From: Stutzerimonas stutzeri
GTDB taxonomy: Bacteria > Pseudomonadota > Gammaproteobacteria > Pseudomonadales > Pseudomonadaceae
Length of the DNA: 64,000 nucleotides
Direction of reading: 5' to 3'
NCBI GenBank assembly: GCA_002387205.1
Contig: DGLA01000009.1
Coordinates: 88,440 to 152,439 of the forward strand
Part shown: positions 9,201-16,198 of the stretch, in pieces
How the letters are laid out: every line of letters begins with the position of its first letter
Numbering within the stretch: the first letter of the stretch is position 1
Notes under the pieces: generated by a model
The model's database searches: none
Seen by the model: the letters and a program-made list of their open reading frames with translations, nothing else
What the model was told of the DNA's origin: nothing
Position numbers and translations under genes: made by a program

Positions 9201-10000
9201 TGTTGCTCGGTGGTCTTCTTGAGCAGACGCTCGGCCACGACGAATTTCACATCGCTGCGGGCAATGAGGATCTGCTCGAAGCGGTCCTTCACCCGGCGGA
9301 TGCTGTCGGCGACAAAAGCGAAGCGCGGGCTGTCGAAAATGGCTTCCTGGACACCGGCCATGAAGCGGAAGCGCAGGTCCTTGCAGACCTCGCCGACCTC
9401 GCGGAGGAAGTTGAGGTCGAGGATCAGCTCCTGGTCCTTGCGTGTGCGCAGGTAGTCGAGCAGCTCGTCGACCACCAGCAGCAGGCCGTGTTCGGGGAAG
9501 ACCTCGCCGAACTTGGCCATCATGTCTTCGAAGGCCCGCTTGTGGCTGGTAATGGTCCCGGCTTCGGGGAACACATACTCCACGCCGAGTTTTTCGAGAT
9601 GCTCTTCCAGTTCGGCCACCAGGATGTCGCGCAGGGACATGGTGGTGGCTCCGATCTCGGTACGGATAACCTTGAAACGCCCGGCGATCTGAGAGGCTGC
9701 GTCGCGGACACCATCGTTCTTCAGCCCTTCCAGCAGGGAGGCATCTGCGGCAAGGCTGGAGACCACCGACATCAAGTGCGACTTACCGGTGCCGTAGTTA
9801 CCGACGACCAGCAGGCCCTTGTTGTCGACCGGCTGGTCGAACTGCATCTGAGGAATGACAAGCTGGGTGAGCCGTTCGGCCATTTCCTCGGAAATGACAT
9901 AGGTGTTCACGAGGGTGTGTGCGGCGCTCGATTTGTCCGCGTCACGCAACTGAACGACCGACTCAATCGGGTCGAATTGGATAAGGTCTCCGTATTTCAT
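6269..10000 (-). CDS. brxC: BREX ATPase BrxC/PglY (DUF6079)
   Basis: A 1243-residue P-loop ATPase with Walker A GNYGTGKS at residues 67-74 and Walker B LLLVVDEL at 173-180, then a long helical region and a late CPHCGF zinc-knuckle-like motif. Size and motifs match BrxC/PglY (DUF6079), the large ATPase common to BREX systems. It is essential for phage exclusion and probably works with BrxF and PglZ. The start overlaps the brxF stop in an ATGA. The gene is GC-rich and intact. Confidence 0.9.
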   Translation of the reverse strand: MKYGDLIQFDPIESVVQLRDADKSSAAHTLVNTYVISEEMAERLTQLVIPQMQFDQPVDNKGLLVVGNYGTGKSHLMSVVSSLAADASLLEGLKNDGVRDAASQIAGRFKVIRTEIGATTMSLRDILVAELEEHLEKLGVEYVFPEAGTITSHKRAFEDMMAKFGEVFPEHGLLLVVDELLDYLRTRKDQELILDLNFLREVGEVCKDLRFRFMAGVQEAIFDSPRFAFVADSIRRVKDRFEQILIARSDVKFVVAERLLKKTTEQQAKIRDYLMPFAKYYGGLNERMDEFVRLFPVHPDYIDTFERVTVVEKREVLKTLSMGMKGILGKDVPQDEPGLIAFDSYWGTLKQNASFRAIPEIRAVIDCSQVLESRIENAITRKQYKPMALRLIHALSVHRLTTGDIYAPMGASAEELRDRLCLFDPLIAELGSDEPDKDLQTHVETVLREIHKTVSGQFISFNADNRQFYLDLKKTDDFDALIDKRAESLGQAQLDRFYYEALKRVMECQDATYVTGYKIWQHELVWQEHKAARSGYLFFGAPNERSTAVPQRDFYLYFIQPNDPPRFKDDKVNDEVFFRLKGTDEEFQTALKSYAAALDLAATSSGHAKATYESKANGFLKKLVQWLQKHMSDAFEVTYQGRAKSMTEWAKGKSIRDLSGLSPHETINFRDLVNTIAGVCLAPNFENQAPDYPFFSVLITGNNRAQAAQDALRAIAGQNRTKQATAVLDALELLDGEKIDPYKSKYTKFILDTVKAKGHGQVVNRSEIIQDDHGLEYMNPGGGRLEPEWVAVILASLVYSGDIVLAIPGKKFDATGLQQLAATGMDELVRFKHLEQPKEWNLPALKALFELLGMTPGMAQLVTQGKDEPVQNLQQAVGKIVKRIVMTQQTLREGLSFWGLDLLAGTDLASQASGLDEAKGFFESLQAYSSPGKLKNFRYSAPEVLAHEKAVKALDELDALREFIMDHSPTASWLSTAEAVLPAEHDWVDRMKTTRQDVLDALKQADLTELASQSQSIGAKLQKLKKDYTVAYIGLHTKARLGVNDDKRKAGLLNDQRLQTLLKLAGIDLMPRQQLTDYQNRLAGLKSCFALTEQNLDASPICPHCGFRPSVETFASAGSQMIDQMDAQLDAMVAAWTSTILSNLEDPITQANMDLLKIDDREPLEAFIKSKELPVPLDSNFVHALKEVLSGLVKVTVKAQELQQALQVIDGPATPAEMKKRFEEYIDQLTKGKDPAKVRIVME

Positions 10001-10512
10001 GCTTGTCCTGCCTCTCTATTATTTTTTGCCGAATCGACCGTGGCCGTGCCATCCATGCCCACAATCAGCGCATCGACCGAGTCATAGCTGCGGTACTCGG
10101 GATGGCCGGTTTCGGCGTACAAAAGCCTCCCGGAATTCATGATTCCGTTCCACGAAGCCACCACGGCCCGATTTCTCGAAATGGACTGCAGCAGGCGCAA
10201 GGGGTCCTGCTGGAGATCCTTGTCGAAGAGGATCTCGAGATTATCCAGCACCACCGGTGCTTGAGCCTGGTCCGCGATCTGATCGAGGATGCCCGGCAAC
10301 CGAAGCGACCGCTGCTTTGCCGTCAGCTCAAGCAGTTCGCCTGAAAGCGCCAGATTGACGTTGACGACAGATGAGCCGAATTCCTCGGCAATATCCCGAA
10401 GAACGCCGGTCTTGCCGGAACCGGTCTCACCCACCAGCAACACCAGACGGTGATACAAGCCTTCGGCTGCCTGGAGGGATCGTTTTATCTTGTCGTGAAT
10501 CGGCTCGGCCAT
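9997..10512 (-). CDS. brxF: BREX type 3 small P-loop protein BrxF
   Basis: A 171-residue P-loop NTPase with Walker A LVGETGSGKTG near residues 26-36 and a hydrophobic strand ending in APVVLDNLEILF that serves as Walker B. Length, motifs and position directly before brxC match BrxF, which is diagnostic for type 3 BREX. It is followed by brxC through an ATGA overlap and preceded, after 9 bases, by a small HTH gene, so it probably opens the functional BREX operon. Confidence 0.88.
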   Translation of the reverse strand: MAEPIHDKIKRSLQAAEGLYHRLVLLVGETGSGKTGVLRDIAEEFGSSVVNVNLALSGELLELTAKQRSLRLPGILDQIADQAQAPVVLDNLEILFDKDLQQDPLRLLQSISRNRAVVASWNGIMNSGRLLYAETGHPEYRSYDSVDALIVGMDGTATVDSAKNNREAGQA

Positions 10513-10521
10513 GGTCGCTCC

Positions 10522-10725
10522 TTATTGCTCGGTGTCCGGCTTATCGGATTTGTCAGCCGCACCGCCGGAGCGGACCCATTCGTCCACTTCGTCTTGTTTG
10601 AACATCCAGCGACGGCCGACGCGATGACCGGGCATAGCCCGTTGTTCGATCCACTTGTAGACCGTCTCGTTGCTTACATTCAGGTATTTGCAAATGTCAT
10701 CGACCGTCAGCCATCTCTCATCCAT
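10522..10725 (-). CDS. excisionase-type helix-turn-helix protein at the head of the BREX operon
   Basis: A 67-residue protein with a MerR/excisionase-type HTH: LTVDDICKYLNVSNETVYKW covers residues 6-25 and is followed by the wing HRVGRRWMFKQDEVDEWV. It is the first gene of the minus-strand operon, 9 bases before brxF, and has a purine-rich ribosome site (GAAGG) before ATG 10725. It probably regulates the BREX operon or assists DNA recognition. The charged tail after residue 57 has no obvious function. Confidence 0.85.
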   Translation of the reverse strand: MDERWLTVDDICKYLNVSNETVYKWIEQRAMPGHRVGRRWMFKQDEVDEWVRSGGAADKSDKPDTEQ

Positions 10726-10975
10726 AGCCTTCGTCCTTCGTTCATCATGTTTTCGGTAAAAGCCCGAAGGTCTCCGGGAAACCCGAAATCCGGACACAGT
10801 GCCGCAAATTAACCTCCATAAACTACATTGATGGATTGCCAAAATCAAGCGTTTTGTGCCGATTAGTGCCGACTTTTCCGAAAAAGTGTCTGATTGTCGT
10901 TGGTGGTCCGGTTGCCGTTCTGAGAAGGGGCCCGCTCGTATAAGGGGATCGCCCCTCCAGCAGGCACTGTGCGAC
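10726..10975. promoter_or_regulatory. intergenic region containing the BREX operon promoter area
   Basis: No gene is visible on either strand. The region is AT-richer than its surroundings at 10800-10890 and contains a small inverted repeat (ACTTTT at 10872-10877, AAAAGT at 10882-10887), a repeated GTGCCGA at 10856-10874 and a short hairpin AGGGG-atcg-CCCCT at 10943-10956. The minus-strand BREX promoter must lie here, but no clear -35/-10 pair can be assigned. It is also the likely boundary between inserted BREX DNA and ICE backbone. Confidence 0.4.
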
Positions 10976-11224
10976 CTAGCGCCAAGCAGCCACCGCGGTG
11001 ACGACCTCGGCCAGCACCGCGAATGCATCGGCTTCGGTCGGAGAGAAGTAGGCACACCGCGCCAGCAGGGTTTCCACATCAGTGACCGGCCTGTCTTGTT
11101 CTAACAGCCAGGTCCTGGACTCCCGGCCTTGTCCGGAAACGGCGCTACGCCAACCATCGAGGCAAATCCGGTGCGCCGCCCGTTCCGATTCTTTGCGGCA
11201 CACCCCGGCCTCACGCCGCAGCAT
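10976..11224 (-). CDS. possible small ICE protein divergent from the RAQPRD gene
   Basis: An 82-residue reading frame starting at ATG 11224 ends in a well-formed helical segment (FSPTEADAFAVLAEVVTAVAAWR). The frame does not sit inside another likely gene, and its start lies 31 bases from the divergent RAQPRD gene, so the two could share a promoter region. I do not recognise a family. The N-terminal half is Arg-rich and less convincing, so the call rests on position and composition. Confidence 0.4.
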   Translation of the reverse strand: MLRREAGVCRKESERAAHRICLDGWRSAVSGQGRESRTWLLEQDRPVTDVETLLARCAYFSPTEADAFAVLAEVVTAVAAWR

Positions 11225-11255
11225 CCCGCCATCCAGACGACTGCGGAACGGCGTG

Positions 11256-11627
11256 ATGACACCCCTTGGCAACCTGACGACCGCCTGCCGCCGTGTGCCG
11301 GCCCTGGCCTTGGCGCTGACCATCGCGCTGGCCAGCGCATCGCCCGCATCGGCCGACGATGCCAGCGCTGAACACGAGCAACTGGCGGCCCTTGCCCGCC
11401 AACTCAACCTGATCGACCGCCTCGCCGAGCACGCCGCCCATACCGCTCCGCAGGAACGCGCCCGCTACCACTTCGACTACGCCCGACTGCGCGCCGACCT
11501 GAAGCGCGTTCGCGCCGGCCTGCAGGGCTACCTCGTGCCCCAGCGCGCCCAGCCGCGCGATCCCGTCCCGCTGGCCGGCGATTACGTCCGCCGCGACCGC
11601 GCCGACGACGAGGAGCCATCGCCATGA
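11256..11627 (+). CDS. RAQPRD family ICE protein (TIGR01690)
   Basis: A 123-residue secreted protein. Starting at ATG 11256 gives a signal peptide (VPALALALTIALASASPASA), whereas the longer frame to 11082 adds an unlikely Arg-rich extension. The family name motif RAQPRDPVPLAGDYV is at the C-terminus. The function is unknown, but it is a constant periplasmic component of this ICE class's mating apparatus. The last codons overlap the start of the next gene at 11624. It is the first gene of the plus-strand conjugation operon in the window. Confidence 0.9.
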   Translation: MTPLGNLTTACRRVPALALALTIALASASPASADDASAEHEQLAALARQLNLIDRLAEHAAHTAPQERARYHFDYARLRADLKRVRAGLQGYLVPQRAQPRDPVPLAGDYVRRDRADDEEPSP

Positions 11628-11863
11628 CGCCCTCTGCCGATCAGGTCGCTGCCTTCCAGGCCAACGGTGGCTTTGCGCCTTCGGCCGTCTCTGCCGTGGT
11701 GCTGGGCTTCGTGTTCGCCGTGTTGCTGCTGTGGGGTGTGTGGGCCATGCGCACCGCCTACGTCGGCTGGGCCGAGCACCGCATCACCGAGCGTCAGTTC
11801 CTCGCCGTCGTCGTGCGCTTCGTGGCGATGTACCTGGTGCTGACCTTCTTTCTCCTCTCCTGA
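11624..11863 (+). CDS. ICE membrane protein, TIGR03758 family
   Basis: A 79-residue inner-membrane protein with two hydrophobic helices (about residues 20-42 and 62-79) separated by a short charged loop. Its length and position directly after the RAQPRD gene, with an ATGA overlap, match TIGR03758. It is probably a small subunit of the type IV secretion channel, comparable in position to VirB2/VirB3-like proteins. No catalytic motif is visible. Confidence 0.85.
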   Translation: MTPSADQVAAFQANGGFAPSAVSAVVLGFVFAVLLLWGVWAMRTAYVGWAEHRITERQFLAVVVRFVAMYLVLTFFLLS

Positions 11864-11885
11864 CCGTCACGAAGGGCCACACGCC

Positions 11886-12254
11886 ATGAACACTCCAACG
11901 ACATCCCATCGCATTCCGTTCCGCATCGCCGCACCGCTGCTGCCGCTGGCGCTCGCGGGCCTGCCGCTGTCGGCCTTCGCGCAGGGCCTGCCGACCATGG
12001 AAGACCCATCGCGTGGCCAGGGCAGCGGCATCCTGCAGACCTTGCAGAACTACGGCTACGACATCGTGCTGCTGATCGCGCTGCTCGTGGTCGCCTCGAT
12101 GTTCGTCGGCGTCTGCTATCACGCCTACACGCGCTACTCGGAGATCCACACCGGCCGCGCCACCTGGGGACAGTTCGGCCTGACGGTCGCCGTGGGCGCG
12201 ATCCTCCTGGTGGTCGGCATCTGGCTGCTCACCAAGGCCACCGGCGTGCTGTGA
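11886..12254 (+). CDS. ICE membrane protein, TIGR03745 family (pilin-like)
   Basis: A 122-residue protein with an N-terminal signal (LLPLALAGLPLSAFAQ), a short soluble stretch with EDPSRGQGSG, and two membrane helices (about 53-75 and 95-118). The arrangement resembles VirB2/TraA pilins, and the family is a fixed member of this conjugation cluster. It lies 22 bases after the TIGR03758 gene. Confidence 0.85.
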   Translation: MNTPTTSHRIPFRIAAPLLPLALAGLPLSAFAQGLPTMEDPSRGQGSGILQTLQNYGYDIVLLIALLVVASMFVGVCYHAYTRYSEIHTGRATWGQFGLTVAVGAILLVVGIWLLTKATGVL

Positions 12255-12266
12255 GGGCGGCAAGCG

Positions 12267-12677
12267 ATGGCCGTCCCTTCGGAGACCCCGCAAGACACGC
12301 TGGTGACCTTCCTGCCGCATCGGCTGAACCGCCAGCCGGTGGTCGTGCGCGGGCTGACCGCCGACGAGTTGTGGATCTGCGCCGGCCTGTCGGCCGCAGC
12401 CGGGTTCGCGCTCGGCCTGCCGCTGGCCTGGCTCACGCACAGCATCGCCATGGTGCCCACGCTGATCGTCGCCGGTATCGCGCTGGGCGTCTTCGTCGGC
12501 GGCGGCTTCCTGCGCGCGCAGAAGCGCGGCCGGCCCGACACCTGGCTCTACCGGCAGCTCCAGTGGCGGCTGGCATTGCGGCACCCGGCGCTGGCAGCGC
12601 TCCTGGGCGGCCAGCGCCTCATCACCCGCTCGGGCTATTGGACGACCCGGCGCAACGCCGATCGAGGTGCGCCATGA
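12267..12677 (+). CDS. conjugal transfer protein, TIGR03750 family (DUF3487)
   Basis: A 136-residue inner-membrane protein: a cytoplasmic N-terminus with FLPHRLNRQPVVVRGLTADE, two close membrane helices at about residues 44-85, then a basic tail. Organisation and position match TIGR03750, comparable with VirB3/TraL-type proteins that help anchor the ATPase at the membrane. It starts 12 bases after the previous gene. The 79 bases before the next gene contain short GC-rich hairpins but no gene. Confidence 0.85.
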   Translation: MAVPSETPQDTLVTFLPHRLNRQPVVVRGLTADELWICAGLSAAAGFALGLPLAWLTHSIAMVPTLIVAGIALGVFVGGGFLRAQKRGRPDTWLYRQLQWRLALRHPALAALLGGQRLITRSGYWTTRRNADRGAP

Positions 12678-12756
12678 GCGCGCCCGCACGGCCGCCCGAA
12701 GGGCGCGCGAACCTCCCTCGGGGAGGATGTCGCGTCAGCGACAGGAGGGTAGTTCA

Positions 12757-13449
12757 GTGAGCCGTTTCAAGAACGAGGTTGCGCACCTGCAGGCGCACGT
12801 GAAGACGTTGCGTCTGGGGGCCGGCGCGTTGTTCGTGGTGGCGCTGCTGCTCGGCTTCGGTTGGTGGAGTGCGCCGAAGAGTCTCACCATCCATGTGCCG
12901 CCGGACCTGCGCTCGGGCAGCACGCGCAAGTGGTGGGACGTGCCGCCCGAGAGCGTGTATGCCTTCTCGTTCTACATCTGGCAGCAGATGCAGCGCTGGC
13001 CCACGAACGGCGAAGAGGACTATCCGCGCAACCTGCGTGCGCTGTCGGCCTACCTGACGCCGAGCTGCCGGGCCTTCCTGCAACAGGACTACGAGTACCG
13101 GCGCGCCAGTGGCGAGCTGCGTCAGCGCGTGCGCGGCATCTACGAGATTCCCGGCCGCGGCTATGGCGACGCTCCGGCCACGCGCGTCAAGGTGGTTTCC
13201 GACCGCGATTGGATCGTCACGCTCGACGTGAGCGCGGACGAATACTACGGCTCCGAGCAGGTCAAGCGCGCCCTGGTGCGCTACCCCATCAAGGTCGTCC
13301 GGCTCGACACCGACCCCGAGCGCAACCCCTTCGGCCTGGCGCTGGACTGCTACGCCGGCGCACCCCAGCGCATCGAACCGCCGCCGACGCCGACCCAGGC
13401 CGGCGCGCCCGCCAACGCCTCCGGCCACCTGCAGGGAGACTCCCCATGA
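12757..13449 (+). CDS. ICE protein, TIGR03746 family (DUF2895, VirB8/TraE-like)
   Basis: A 230-residue protein with one N-terminal membrane helix (about residues 23-41) and a periplasmic domain, the topology of VirB8/TraE scaffold proteins. The start is GTG 12757, supported by an AGGAGG site at 12742-12747; a longer in-frame start at 12667 would run through non-coding-looking sequence. Motifs include KWWDVPPESVYAFSFYIWQQ. The C-terminus is Pro/Ala-rich, and the stop overlaps the next gene. Confidence 0.88.
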   Translation: MSRFKNEVAHLQAHVKTLRLGAGALFVVALLLGFGWWSAPKSLTIHVPPDLRSGSTRKWWDVPPESVYAFSFYIWQQMQRWPTNGEEDYPRNLRALSAYLTPSCRAFLQQDYEYRRASGELRQRVRGIYEIPGRGYGDAPATRVKVVSDRDWIVTLDVSADEYYGSEQVKRALVRYPIKVVRLDTDPERNPFGLALDCYAGAPQRIEPPPTPTQAGAPANASGHLQGDSP

Positions 13450-14360
13450 AGCCCGTTAACTGGTCGGCCCTGGCCGGCGTCCTGCTGATCCTCGGTGTCG
13501 TGCCGGCCAGCCAGGCCGTGGAAATCCTGCGCTGGGAGCGCCTGCCCCTGCCGGTGCCGCTGGTGGTCGGTCAGGAGCGCGTGGTCTTCATCGACCGCAA
13601 TGTGCGCGTCGGCGTGCCGGCCAGCGTCGGCGACCACCTGCGCGTGCAGAGTGCCGGCGGCGCGATCTACCTGCGGGCGAGCGAGCCGATTCCGCCCACG
13701 CGGCTGCAACTGCAGGACGTGGAATCCGGCGCGCTGATCCTGCTCGACATCGCCGCCGAGCCGGCGAAGGACGGCCAGGCGCCGCTGGAGCCGGTGCGCA
13801 TCGTGGAAGCGGAAGCCCCCGCGAAGCGCTACGGCGGCGGTGCAGCAGGCGGCGCGGACGAGCAGGCCATTGCGCCGGCAGACAAATCCCTTCCCCGGCG
13901 CGAAACGCCGGTACCGGTCGTGCTGACGCGCCATGCCGCACAGAACCTGTACGCGCCGCTGCGCACCGTCGAGCCGGTCGCCGGCATCGGGCGCGTGAAC
14001 CTGCGCCGCGGCCTCGCGCTGGACACCTTGCTGCCGACGCTGCCGGTGCACGCGCGGGCGCTGGCCGCGTGGCGGCTGGAAGACCAGTGGGTGACGGCCG
14101 TGCGACTCACCAATACCGCCGCGCGCTGGCTCGACCTCGACCCGCGCGCCCTGCAGGGGAACTTCGTGGCGGCGACCTTCCAGCATCCGAACCTGGGGCC
14201 GGCCGGCACCCCGTCCGACACCACGGTGCTCTACCTGGTCACGCGCGGCCACGGCCTGGCCGAGTCGCTGCTGCCGGCGCTGAGCCCGATCGATGCCACC
14301 GTGAACCTGCCGCCGGCCGCCGCGGCCGGCTCGACCGGAGGAGCGCGCGATGAAAAGTAA
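13446..14360 (+). CDS. ICE protein, TIGR03749 family (TraK/VirB9-like)
   Basis: A 304-residue periplasmic protein with a signal peptide (WSALAGVLLILGVVPASQAV). The mature N-terminus contains EILRWERLPLPVPL, typical of TIGR03749, and the C-terminal part is a beta-rich domain. By position it corresponds to the outer-membrane-core component TraK/VirB9. It overlaps the genes on both sides by 4-11 bases, consistent with strong translational coupling. Confidence 0.88.
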   Translation: MKPVNWSALAGVLLILGVVPASQAVEILRWERLPLPVPLVVGQERVVFIDRNVRVGVPASVGDHLRVQSAGGAIYLRASEPIPPTRLQLQDVESGALILLDIAAEPAKDGQAPLEPVRIVEAEAPAKRYGGGAAGGADEQAIAPADKSLPRRETPVPVVLTRHAAQNLYAPLRTVEPVAGIGRVNLRRGLALDTLLPTLPVHARALAAWRLEDQWVTAVRLTNTAARWLDLDPRALQGNFVAATFQHPNLGPAGTPSDTTVLYLVTRGHGLAESLLPALSPIDATVNLPPAAAAGSTGGARDEK

Positions 14361-15783
14361 TCCGCTGCTCAAGTGGCTGCTGATCCCGATGGCGCTGCTG
14401 CTGGTGTTCGTCGGCGTCAAACTGTTCTCCGGCGCCCCCGGCGGCCAGCCCGCCCCCAAGGGCGCGGCCAGTACGCTCACGCCCGAGGAGATGAAAGCCC
14501 TGGGCATCGCAGGCGACACGCCGCGCGATACCGTCGCCACGCTGGTGGCCCAGGTGAAGCAGTTGCGCACCGAGCTGCAGAGCGCGCTCGGCGACAACAA
14601 GCAGCACAAGGCCGAGAACGAGCGCCTGCGTGCCCGGGAAAGCGCGATCGACCAACGCATCCAGAGCGCGCTGGAAGGCGAACGCAGCCGCCTGGAGCAG
14701 GAGCGCAATCAGGTGGCCAGCGACAGGCAGCAGACCCAGGGGCTGCTGCAGGATCTGCAGCGGCAACTGGACGGCCTTTCCGGCAAGGGTGGCCGGTCCG
14801 ATCTGCCCGTCGGGCTGGGGCTGGAAGAGGGTGACGGCCAGCGCTTCAACCGCGGCGTCGGTGGCACGCAGTGGGTCGAGCCCGACGATGCCAAGGTCGA
14901 CGCCAAGAACGCCAGCAAGGAGCCGAGCTTTCCCCTGAGCTTCGGGCCGGCCCAGAAAAGCCTGTCGGCCGCAGTGGAATCCGTCGCCGACGTCGGCAGC
15001 CGCGCGGTGGGCGCATCCACGAAGGCGGTCTACACCGTGCCGTCGAACTCGACGCTCATGGGGTCGATTGCCATGACGGCGCTGATCGGGCGCGTGCCGA
15101 TCGACGGAACCGTCAACGACCCGTACCCGTTCAAGGTGTTGATCGGCCTGGACAACCTCACGGCCAACGGCATCGACATCCCCGACGTGGCCGGCGCCGT
15201 GGTCAGCGGCACGGCCTCGGGCGACTGGACGCTCTCGTGCGTGCGCGGGCAAATCCGCTCGGTCACGTTCGTGTTCCAGGACGGCACCATCCGCACGGTG
15301 CCGGAGGACCGCAGCAAGGACGGCAGCAACAGCGGCAACTCGGGGCACAACGGCGCCAGCATCCAGGGCGGCCTGGGCTGGATCAGCGACCCCTACGGCA
15401 TTCCGTGCGTCAGCGGCGAGCGACGCAGCAACGCCCAGCAGTACCTGGGCAGCCAGGCGCTCATCACCGCAGCCGGCGCCGGCGTGGCCTCGCTCATCAA
15501 GTCCGACAACGGCAGCGTGGCCGTGGTCGCCAACAGCAACGGCTCGCTGGGCACCGTCGGCATCAGCGGCAACGAAGCGATGGGCCGCATCCTCGCGGGC
15601 GGCGTGCGCGACATGGCCGATTGGGTCAACAAGCTCTACGGCCAGGCCTTCGCGGCGGTCTACGTGCAGCCCGGCGCCAAGGTGGCCGTGCATCTGGAGC
15701 AGCCGCTCGACATCGACTACGACGCCAAGGGGCGTCGGGTTCACCACCGCACCGGAGAAGCCCATGCCTCGGATCTGGATTGA
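14350..15783 (+). CDS. ICE protein, TIGR03752 family (TraB/VirB10-like)
   Basis: A 477-residue protein with an N-terminal membrane anchor (about residues 9-24), a long coiled coil at about 65-145 (runs of Glu, Arg, Gln), and a C-terminal domain with YTVPSNSTLMGSIAMTALIG and a Gly-rich segment. This order is that of VirB10/TraB proteins, which span both membranes and gate the channel. It ends inside the start of the lipoprotein gene. Confidence 0.88.
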   Translation: MKSNPLLKWLLIPMALLLVFVGVKLFSGAPGGQPAPKGAASTLTPEEMKALGIAGDTPRDTVATLVAQVKQLRTELQSALGDNKQHKAENERLRARESAIDQRIQSALEGERSRLEQERNQVASDRQQTQGLLQDLQRQLDGLSGKGGRSDLPVGLGLEEGDGQRFNRGVGGTQWVEPDDAKVDAKNASKEPSFPLSFGPAQKSLSAAVESVADVGSRAVGASTKAVYTVPSNSTLMGSIAMTALIGRVPIDGTVNDPYPFKVLIGLDNLTANGIDIPDVAGAVVSGTASGDWTLSCVRGQIRSVTFVFQDGTIRTVPEDRSKDGSNSGNSGHNGASIQGGLGWISDPYGIPCVSGERRSNAQQYLGSQALITAAGAGVASLIKSDNGSVAVVANSNGSLGTVGISGNEAMGRILAGGVRDMADWVNKLYGQAFAAVYVQPGAKVAVHLEQPLDIDYDAKGRRVHHRTGEAHASDLD

Positions 15784-16198
15784 CGCGGCCGCCGTGCTGC
15801 TGGCGGCCACCCTGCTCGGCGGCTGCGCTACCAGCAAGGAGAAGCTGCTGCCGCACGGCGACAGCACCATGCTCGACATCTGGCATCGGGAGACCGGCGG
15901 CAGCGCGGGCGGCGGCCAGGCCGCGCGGCAACTGCTCGATGCGCGCCAGGGCCTGCGCCGGCCGCTGGCCGAGGCCGATGTGCAGGCGGCGCCCGGCGTG
16001 CAGGCGCGCTACACCCGCACCGCGCAGAACGAGATTTACCGCCAGTTCCACCGCCTGCCGAACCCCGACCTGGTGATGTACGTGTTCCCGCACCTGGCGG
16101 GCACCGACCCGGTTCCGGTGCCCGGCTACAGCACGGTGTTCCCGCTCTACCAGCGCGTGCAGTACGCGATGCCGGGCGAGCGCGTGGAGGACTACTGA
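15764..16198 (+). CDS. conjugal transfer lipoprotein, TIGR03751 family (VirB7/TraV-like)
   Basis: A 144-residue lipoprotein: the signal peptide ends in a lipobox LLGGC with the lipidated Cys at residue 21. The mature part has the conserved TMLDIWHRETGGS segment of TIGR03751. It should sit in the outer membrane and stabilise the TraK-like ring. Its stop codon shares a base with the start of the ATPase gene (16198). Confidence 0.88.
   Translation: MPRIWIDAAAVLLAATLLGGCATSKEKLLPHGDSTMLDIWHRETGGSAGGGQAARQLLDARQGLRRPLAEADVQAAPGVQARYTRTAQNEIYRQFHRLPNPDLVMYVFPHLAGTDPVPVPGYSTVFPLYQRVQYAMPGERVEDY

Noticed and set aside
1..10512. DISARM system
   Set aside because: Helicase and methyltransferase alone would allow it, but BrxF and BrxC are specific to BREX and DISARM DrmA/DrmB are not seen.
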